Positions 1 through 4,970 of a DNA stretch of 6,671 bases are shown here, one piece after another. The translations under genes were made by a program, and so were the position numbers. Under the pieces are notes generated by a model that saw only the letters and a program-made list of their open reading frames with translations, made no database searches and was not told the origin of the DNA. Source of the DNA: Spirochaetales bacterium (GTDB taxonomy: Bacteria > Spirochaetota > Spirochaetia > Treponematales > UBA12059); NCBI GenBank assembly GCA_016938515.1, contig JAFGUM010000283.1, positions 1-6,671 of the forward strand, in the 5' to 3' direction. Numbering within the stretch: position 1 is the first letter of the stretch; each line of letters starts with the position of its first letter.

Positions 1-168
1 AAAACCCAGCGACTCGAGCCACGCCGATCGACGCGGCCTGTTGTCATCATCGCCAAAACCCATGTCACCCGCGGCGGCCAGACTCAGGTACGCGCCCGGA
101 GCGCCGCGGCCTCCTAGCCGAATGACCATTGACGTTTTCAGCTGCGTTGCCGACGCTATGGCGTTCAT
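1..168 (-). CDS. Partial YfiH/PgeF-type (laccase-domain) protein, N-terminal 56 codons
   Basis: I translated this by hand. An ATG at 168-166 opens a frame that stays open for 56 codons to the left edge, so the C-terminal part is outside the window. Residues 17-56 fit the N-terminal signature of the YfiH/PgeF family: R-x-GG, then a Y-x-SL element (residues 29-32), a GDM/GDDD stretch (37-44), then NR and an SLG-type end (45-55). That matches the family pattern of R-x-GG, Y-x-SLN, GDD, NR and LG. Members are cytoplasmic enzymes with a laccase-like zinc or copper site, reported to act in peptidoglycan precursor editing or as purine nucleoside phosphorylases. Their catalytic His and Cys residues lie further downstream and cannot be checked here. 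The ATG follows the upstream gene's TAG by two bases, and no clear Shine-Dalgarno is present, so translational coupling is likely. An internal ATG at 129-127 is an alternative start and would sit closer to the domain. Confidence 0.6.
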   Translation of the reverse strand, partial: MNAIASATQLKTSMVIRLGGRGAPGAYLSLAAAGDMGFGDDDNRPRRSAWLESLGF

Positions 169-170
169 GA

Positions 171-1883
171 CTAATCCAGCGACGACAGGGCGGACCTGGA
201 CAGCTCGCCGATCAAAAAGTGCGCCTTTTCCAGCTTGAACCTCGCTGTTTCAAGGCCACGCTGAAAATCCTTGTTGGCGTTTCCCTCAATGCGAGCCATG
301 TTGGACAGCGAATCGTAGCGCCCCCTGGCTTCGCGCGACAGAATACCCTTGAGGATTTCCTTCATCCTGCCTATGGCGTCAACTGCTTTGTTTAGCAGGG
401 TTTCAGCTTCAGTTTCCGCAGCCTTGATGGTTGATTCTATTTTGCGTTTTTTAATCTGTACCGACGACAGTTCCTTGCGCGCCTGCGCGTAAGCCGAGCC
501 GAGTTCCCCATCCTGTGACAACCGCGAATCGAGCCGCTTGAGCTGGTCGCCAATCTGGAGTATCTCGTTGTAAGCATCGGTAAACTCGAGCCGGTTATCC
601 CGCTTGTAGAACTCGCCCTCGAGCAACACGAGCTTGAGCGACTTGTTTATCTCAGCGAGAAAAGTCTGGTGATAAAATGCTTCCAGGAACCTGAGCGTCC
701 TCGCGTAGCGCACGGGAGGAATAACTTCGCTACCCTGTTCGGATAGGTTGATAAACCAGGTGGGCGTATCCGAGCCTACGAGAGCCTGGATATCGGCATC
801 GAGCTGGGCAATGCGTCGTTCTGCGGAAAAACGCGCAAAACGCTTGTCAGCGCGATCTCTCCAGTACGATTTGAATATGGCGAACCAGTCCTCGCCTCCA
901 CCGGTCGAAGCTGCCTGCCAGTTCGGGTTGTTATTGGCAATTTTAAGGATGTCTTCAAGCGGAACGCGCTCGTTAAAACCCCGTATTGCAGCCAGAGCCC
1001 GTTCAGCGCTTGCCAGTTCCTTACTTACCGCCTCTTCCAGGTTAAAGCCTTCCCTGCCAACATCCTCATTGAGAGCAAAGCCTATGATCGATTCCATCAG
1101 CCGCATCGATGGCGGCTCATCGAGCGACGTGAGAATTGCCGCAAGCTCCGATAGCTGATCGGAGGCCGCGTACATGGACAGCTCCTTAAGGCCGGCGCTG
1201 GAAGTCTGAAACGAGCCGAGGAGCCTGTCGTACAGAAAGCTGGACAGCTTCTTGAGCACCTGCAGGTTCTTTACGTCTTTGTACATGCTCCGGCGCTGAT
1301 CATCACCTATTCGGGAGAAGGCCGATTCCAGCGCCGCGTTGATGGCGGTGCGTACGTCAGAATCGGATGCCATCGCGTTGCGCTCAGCAAAAACGTAGGG
1401 GTCGGCTTCTGTTGAAAGCTCCTCGTGCACCGACTCGAACTCGAGGGATGCGAGAAACGCGAAAAACGAAGATCGGTTTTTTTCAAGAGTGCGGTCCAGA
1501 ACGTCATAGAAGTATCTCGCCGCACCCCGTAGATTGGCCAGTTCCCTATAGAAGGCTTCTTCGAGGACTCCTCTTCGATACTCTATTAAGCCCGCGTAAT
1601 TTGCTTCTATCTTCTTTACAATTCCCCTGAGAATGCGCTGTTTTACCAGTTCCTCTTTGGTACCGGCGCCAAACACCGAGCGAACGGTGATTATTATCTT
1701 CGTGAGGATTCCCAGCTCGCGATACGCTGCCGCGTAGTCTATATGCTGCTCAAGGCTCTTGGTCCTCATGTACAGTGGCTCGGTGGAAACCGAGAACGAC
1801 CGCTGGAGTCTCTCCAGGAGTTCTGACCGCTCAGTCGGGCTCAGTTCGAGTACCAGGGTCTCGAAGGTCGATTCTATAGCCAT
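171..1883 (-). CDS. Conserved-looking helical protein of unknown function, 570 aa (possibly spirochaete DUF5312)
   Basis: I do not recognise a biochemical function. The protein has no signal peptide and no membrane helix that I can see, so it is probably cytoplasmic. It is almost entirely helix-prone, rich in Glu, Arg, Lys, Leu and Ala. A short N-terminal helix with SPTERSELLERL (15-26) is followed by a long helical body. Residues 317-345 carry the most distinctive stretch, with three Asn, then NW, three Gly and two aromatic-rich turns (DWF, YWRDR). Residues about 430-515 and 537-558 look like coiled coil. The overall look agrees with the spirochaete-restricted family labelled DUF5312, but I recall that label from memory. 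The ATG at 1883 has TAGGA at 1895-1891 seven bases upstream, which supports this start. The gene lies 25 bases after the pseudouridine synthase stop and two bases before the probable pgeF start, so it is very likely the middle gene of one transcript. Confidence 0.88.
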   Translation of the reverse strand: MAIESTFETLVLELSPTERSELLERLQRSFSVSTEPLYMRTKSLEQHIDYAAAYRELGILTKIIITVRSVFGAGTKEELVKQRILRGIVKKIEANYAGLIEYRRGVLEEAFYRELANLRGAARYFYDVLDRTLEKNRSSFFAFLASLEFESVHEELSTEADPYVFAERNAMASDSDVRTAINAALESAFSRIGDDQRRSMYKDVKNLQVLKKLSSFLYDRLLGSFQTSSAGLKELSMYAASDQLSELAAILTSLDEPPSMRLMESIIGFALNEDVGREGFNLEEAVSKELASAERALAAIRGFNERVPLEDILKIANNNPNWQAASTGGGEDWFAIFKSYWRDRADKRFARFSAERRIAQLDADIQALVGSDTPTWFINLSEQGSEVIPPVRYARTLRFLEAFYHQTFLAEINKSLKLVLLEGEFYKRDNRLEFTDAYNEILQIGDQLKRLDSRLSQDGELGSAYAQARKELSSVQIKKRKIESTIKAAETEAETLLNKAVDAIGRMKEILKGILSREARGRYDSLSNMARIEGNANKDFQRGLETARFKLEKAHFLIGELSRSALSSLD

Positions 1884-1908
1884 ACAACAATCCTACATGG
1901 CCACCCGC

Positions 1909-2712
1909 CTATTGGCAAGCGTCGATATCAACAATCCTGCGCGTGCCGACGAGCGGATCTGGAAAAGCGAGCCGGTACGCCCGTAGGCGCAGCGTCTCCT
2001 CGAGCTCGCCGTACAGGTCGTCCCCTCGCAAAGGCAGCCCCAGCCAGGCCAGGTGTGCCCGCACCTGGTGTCTGAAACCCCGCACAAGCTCCACGTCAAG
2101 CAGCAGGCCATCTTTGGATGGAACAGCCGTGCGTACCGTCGTCGCGTACGGCTCCTTGGTCCAGGCTTTGCCTCTGGCTATGCCGCGTTCCGCATCGCCG
2201 TCAGCTACCGCGCAGGCTACCCGCCGTGCGCCTGGACCATACGGCCTGAAGAAGCTGCGGATGGTCACGTCAGAGAGCCACGCTGACAAAGCAGCCAGGT
2301 CATCGCGCCTCAGGGCAGCCATCCACGCCGCCAGGTCCACGCCCTCAGGCGACATGAGTACAGGCCTGGAGCCGGCCAGCCCCCCAGGTGAAGGGGAGCA
2401 CAGCGCGTGGTAGCTTTTTACGAACGAGCCCTCCGCCGCGGCTTTCGCCAGCTTGTTCCATGAGAGGTCGTCTGAAGCGAACGCTACGAGCCCAGACGTC
2501 GCCGAGTCGAGCCGGTGTAGTAATCCTCCCTCGTCAGCGCGCCAGCCTCGCACGGTAGCCAGCGATGGTTTTCTATCGAACAGCCAGGCGCACAGGGTAC
2601 CCGGTTCAGAGCCAGGCGCGCAGTGCATCCCCGCGGGTTTTGCCACGACAGTAACGCCTTCCCCATCGTACACGACCCGAGGCTCGTCTATAGGTTTAAA
2701 AGGATCATCCAC
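1909..2712 (-). CDS. RluA-family RNA pseudouridine synthase, 267 aa
   Basis: This is a cytoplasmic enzyme that isomerises uridine to pseudouridine in rRNA or tRNA; the target site cannot be told from sequence. The catalytic motif HRLDSATSG is at residues 66-74 with catalytic Asp69. Motif I is seen as VVAKPAGMHCAPG (22-34). The C-terminal family motif is RGFRHQVRAHLA (211-222), followed by GLPLRGDDLYG (225-235). There is no N-terminal S4 RNA-binding domain, as in the short RluA/TruC-like members. Residues about 105-185 form an insertion with a FRPYGPG element (155-161) ahead of the last strands. The GTG at 2712-2710 was chosen because AAGGAG lies seven bases upstream. An in-frame GTG at 2736 would place that ribosome site inside the gene. 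It is the first visible gene of the left minus-strand operon and diverges from the exported-protein gene. Confidence 0.93.
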   Translation of the reverse strand: MDDPFKPIDEPRVVYDGEGVTVVAKPAGMHCAPGSEPGTLCAWLFDRKPSLATVRGWRADEGGLLHRLDSATSGLVAFASDDLSWNKLAKAAAEGSFVKSYHALCSPSPGGLAGSRPVLMSPEGVDLAAWMAALRRDDLAALSAWLSDVTIRSFFRPYGPGARRVACAVADGDAERGIARGKAWTKEPYATTVRTAVPSKDGLLLDVELVRGFRHQVRAHLAWLGLPLRGDDLYGELEETLRLRAYRLAFPDPLVGTRRIVDIDACQ

Positions 2713-2719
2713 GACTCGT

Positions 2720-2725
2720 CTCCTT
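2720..2725 (-). promoter_or_regulatory. Ribosome binding site deciding the start of the pseudouridine synthase
   Basis: On the minus strand AAGGAG (2725-2720) is followed by a seven-base spacer and GTG at 2712-2710. This spacing is ideal and favours the 267-residue product over the 275-residue reading from GTG 2736. Confidence 0.75.
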
Positions 2726-2772
2726 AAATCGACCACAGCCTACCGGGAGGAACCGTGCTGTGCAAGCCACGC

Positions 2773-2788
2773 CTCAGCTAGCGCTGAG
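2773..2788. repeat. Short inverted repeat, 6-base arms with 4-base loop
   Basis: CTCAGC (2773-2778) and GCTGAG (2783-2788) are exact inverted copies around TAGC. CAAG (2763-2766) and CTTG (2789-2792) could extend the stem if six bases on the left bulge out. There is no run of T on either side, so it does not look like an intrinsic terminator. It could be an operator or a hairpin in the 5' leader of the minus-strand operon, or chance. Confidence 0.35.
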
Positions 2789-2893
2789 CTTGTGCCGATA
2801 CTCGTATACGGATAATTTCGCGCGCTTGCTGCATCACGAACCTATCAAGGCCGTGTCGATTGCGGTGTATTGCATGCGCGTAGACGTCAGTAC

Positions 2894-2900
2894 GAGGAGG
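2894..2900 (+). promoter_or_regulatory. Strong ribosome binding site deciding a GTG start
   Basis: GAGGAGG (2894-2900) lies five bases before GTG 2906-2908. It falls downstream of the upstream in-frame ATG (2870), so it argues that translation begins at the GTG. The hydrophobic export signal then begins directly at the N-terminus. Confidence 0.85.
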
Positions 2901-2905
2901 CACGC

Positions 2906-3538
2906 GTGCGCCCGACGGTAAGGATACTCTCGCTTGTGGCAGCCATGATGTGCCTGGGACACGTTGCGCCGGTAGCCACGCTGTACGCCCAGACGCCCCT
3001 GGTGGCTCCGGTAGACTCGTTGCCGCCAAGCACGGCGATAACCGAAGGCACCGGGCAAAAAGGCGACTCGGCGTATGAAGTTCCCAAGGCTTTTAGGGGA
3101 ATAGCGCTGGGTATGCCCATGGACGAGGTCAAGGCGCTTCTCAAGGCTGACAGTCTTTTTTCATATAGGGGTGACGTCGACGTGAGCCTGCTGCCGCGGC
3201 CAAACGAAAGCATTATAGAGGTTTCCGGTCTTTCGTTCGTGAAGCGCGCTTTCTTCCAGTTTTACGAAGGTGCTCTGTTCGTAATGATTTTCCAGCTCAA
3301 CGATAGCCAGATAGACCACTATTCGGTGTTTACGAGTTTGTCCACCAAGTATGGCAAGCCCGACAGCCTGTCTCCGAGCGAAAGCGTATGGTCAGACGGC
3401 AGTACGCGTCTGTCGGTGGAGCGGCCGCTCGCCATCAAGTACATAGACCTCGTCGTATTTGAAAAGCTCAAGCAAGCAGGCGCGGTTGAACAGTCGATAG
3501 AAGAGGTGCTCCGCACCGATTTTCTTGACGGCCTGTAG
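2906..3538 (+). CDS. Exported protein of unknown function, 210 aa
   Basis: The N-terminus has basic residues (R2, R6), a hydrophobic stretch (about 7-26) and a likely signal peptidase I site after LYA at residue 28, so the mature protein should be periplasmic or surface-exposed. A low-complexity linker rich in Pro, Ser and Thr (30-58) leads to a folded domain. That domain opens with GIALGMPMDEVKALL (65-79), a pattern seen in several small envelope proteins with a G-x-x-x-G-M-x-x-x-E-V helix. It continues with a strand-rich part (107-131) and a KYGKPD turn (148-153) followed by VWSDG (161-165). I do not recognise the family by name. It has the look of a conserved spirochaete envelope protein, which is inference. 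It stands alone on the plus strand and is convergent with the regulator gene 15 bases away. C16 is preceded by A-M-M, so lipidation is unlikely. Confidence 0.85.
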   Translation: MRPTVRILSLVAAMMCLGHVAPVATLYAQTPLVAPVDSLPPSTAITEGTGQKGDSAYEVPKAFRGIALGMPMDEVKALLKADSLFSYRGDVDVSLLPRPNESIIEVSGLSFVKRAFFQFYEGALFVMIFQLNDSQIDHYSVFTSLSTKYGKPDSLSPSESVWSDGSTRLSVERPLAIKYIDLVVFEKLKQAGAVEQSIEEVLRTDFLDGL

Positions 3539-3553
3539 ATCGCTCGACGCCCG

Positions 3554-4918
3554 CTACTCTATACCCAGCACCTTGAGTCGATACCGCAACCTGCGTTCGT
3601 TGACGCCCAGCTCCCGCGCGGCAGCGCTTTTGTTGTGCGCGTTCCTCGCCAGCACCCTGGTCAGGTAGTCTTTTTCGAACGAGCCCATCACCTCGTCGTA
3701 CCCACCTACGAGCTGCGCCTCCGGTCGCTCATCATGGGTATCTTCCAGCGGCAGGAATATGTCTGTCTCCGTTAGATACTCGCCACGGCACAGCACGACG
3801 CCTCGTTCGAGCACGTTTTCAAGCTCCCGTACGTTACCCGGAAAGGGATAGCGCATTATCCTGGACATGGCCTCAGCGGTGATTCCCTTTACGGCTTTTC
3901 GATTTTTGGCCGCGTATTTTTTTATAAAATACTCGGCGAGGTACGGTATATCGGCACGGTGATCGCGCAAGGCTGGCAACGCTACGGGTACGACGTTTAC
4001 CCGGTAGTACAGGTCAGCTCTGAAGCGCCCCAGGCGAACCTCTGCTTCCAGGTCCCGATTGGTAGCGGCTATTATCCTGACGTCTGAATCGCGCGGGGTG
4101 TTTTCACCAACGCGTTCATACGCGCCAAACTGGAGCACCCGCAGCAGTTTGACCTGGATGCCCGATGGCACCTCGCCTATTTCGTCTATGAACAGCGTAC
4201 CGCCGTCTGCGAGGGCAAAACGACCGGTACGATCGGCCATCGCGCCGGTAAAGGCTCCCTTGACGTGGCCAAACAGCTCGCTTTCTATCAGGTTTTCCTG
4301 TAGCGCGGCTATATTTACCGGCACAAACGCCTTGTGCTTCCTCGGGCCAGCAAGGTGTATTGCCCTGGCGACGAGTTCTTTGCCGGTGCCACTTTCACCG
4401 GTTATAAGCACGGTGGAATCGCTCTTTGCTGCACGGGCAGCCATTGACAGGACTTTTTCCATCTCGGGGCTGTGAGAGATGATAGTCTGCGCGCGGCCCT
4501 GACCCAGGGCTTCGACCATGGCGCGGTTCTCGCGCTCCATTTCGTTTTTTTCCATTAGGCTGCGTATGAGGCGTACAAGCTCGTCGCTCGTTGGCGGCTT
4601 TGTAAGCGCGTCGTACGCGCCGATGCGCATCAGCTCCACGTCCATCGTTATATCGTGATCGCCGAGCAGCAGCGCTATTTCGCACGTTGGGCACGCGGCT
4701 TTGAGGTAGGCGATACTGTCAGCCGTTGCCAGGGGAACGGCGTCTGGATCGAGCAACACCAGATCGACGAGGGTACCATTATCCACAGTCTCGAGCGCTG
4801 ATTGCCCGCCTTCTATGCGCAGTGAACAACCGCCAACGAGGGCAACCGCTTCTGCTACGATAGGGGCGATGCTTTCATCGAGAAGTGCCAGTATGCTGAA
4901 ATTGTTTTCTTCTTCCAT
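3554..4918 (-). CDS. Sigma-54-dependent response regulator, NtrC family, with degenerate receiver, 454 aa
   Basis: This is a cytoplasmic enhancer-binding activator that uses ATP hydrolysis to open sigma-54 promoters. The receiver spans about 7-121, the AAA+ domain about 145-390 and the Fis-type helix-turn-helix about 412-452. AAA+ motifs are intact: Walker A GESGTGKE (174-181), the sigma-54-contacting GAFTGA (221-226), Walker B GTLFIDE (240-246) and FRADLYYR (299-306) with candidate arginine fingers R300 and R306. The DNA-binding helix includes NKSAAARELGVNERRLRYRL (429-448). The receiver keeps the phospho-acceptor D57 and K107, but one acidic-pocket Asp is Leu13 and the switch Thr/Ser is Leu85, by my alignment. 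ATG 4918 was chosen because the receiver begins there. An ATG at 4978, overlapping the ABC gene's stop, is the alternative and has no ribosome site. No histidine kinase is in the window. The gene follows the ABC exporter by 52 bases; targets are unknown. Confidence 0.93.
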   Translation of the reverse strand: MEEENNFSILALLDESIAPIVAEAVALVGGCSLRIEGGQSALETVDNGTLVDLVLLDPDAVPLATADSIAYLKAACPTCEIALLLGDHDITMDVELMRIGAYDALTKPPTSDELVRLIRSLMEKNEMERENRAMVEALGQGRAQTIISHSPEMEKVLSMAARAAKSDSTVLITGESGTGKELVARAIHLAGPRKHKAFVPVNIAALQENLIESELFGHVKGAFTGAMADRTGRFALADGGTLFIDEIGEVPSGIQVKLLRVLQFGAYERVGENTPRDSDVRIIAATNRDLEAEVRLGRFRADLYYRVNVVPVALPALRDHRADIPYLAEYFIKKYAAKNRKAVKGITAEAMSRIMRYPFPGNVRELENVLERGVVLCRGEYLTETDIFLPLEDTHDERPEAQLVGGYDEVMGSFEKDYLTRVLARNAHNKSAAARELGVNERRLRYRLKVLGIE

Positions 4919-4931
4919 GGTCGGATCATGG

Positions 4932-4936
4932 CCTCC
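4932..4936 (-). promoter_or_regulatory. Ribosome binding site with long spacing before the regulator gene
   Basis: GGAGG on the minus strand (4936-4932) is 13 bases before ATG 4918-4916, longer than the usual five to nine. An out-of-frame ATG at 4929-4927 is only two bases from it. The spacing suggests modest or coupled translation. Confidence 0.45.
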
Positions 4937-4965
4937 AGAACACTTGGGATATTGCGACCTGTCAA
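4937..4965 (-). promoter_or_regulatory. Possible sigma-70-type promoter for the regulator gene
   Basis: On the minus strand, just after the ABC stop codon, a consensus -35 TTGACA (4965-4960) is followed after 17 bases by TGTTCT (4942-4937), which matches the -10 consensus at only three of six bases. Transcription would begin close to the GGAGG, leaving an unusually short leader. It is weak evidence on its own. Confidence 0.25.
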
Positions 4966-4970
4966 AAAAT

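Larger units (their letters stand above)
2713..2905. other. Divergent intergenic region between the pseudouridine synthase operon and the exported-protein gene
   Basis: This 193-base stretch is the longest gap in the window and must hold the promoters for both directions. On the plus strand GATAAT (2811-2816) matches the -10 consensus at five of six bases. The only upstream -35 candidate, TTGTGC (2790-2795), is poor and just 15 bases away. I find no convincing promoter for the minus strand. A small inverted repeat lies at 2773-2788. Short open frames here have no ribosome site or recognisable product. Confidence 0.6.

Noticed and set aside
41..238. Plus-strand open frame of 65 codons
   Set aside because: It overlaps the minus-strand YfiH/PgeF-like start and the end of the 570-residue gene. 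It has no ribosome site and a low-information Pro/Arg/Ser composition typical of a shadow frame.
748..1158. Plus-strand open frame of 136 codons opposite the 570-residue gene
   Set aside because: Its Ser/Arg/Ala-rich product looks like antisense translation of a GC-rich gene, with no motif and no Shine-Dalgarno.
2783..2796. Sigma-54-like element on the minus strand (GGCAC with GG-N10-GC spacing) upstream of the pseudouridine synthase
   Set aside because: The -24 part fits but the -12 part reads CAGC instead of TTGC. A match this loose is expected about once by chance in a window of this size and GC content.
2906..2960. Possible lipoprotein lipobox ending at Cys16 of the exported protein
   Set aside because: The residues before the Cys are A-M-M, which do not fit even relaxed spirochaete lipoboxes. 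A standard signal peptidase I site after residue 28 fits better.
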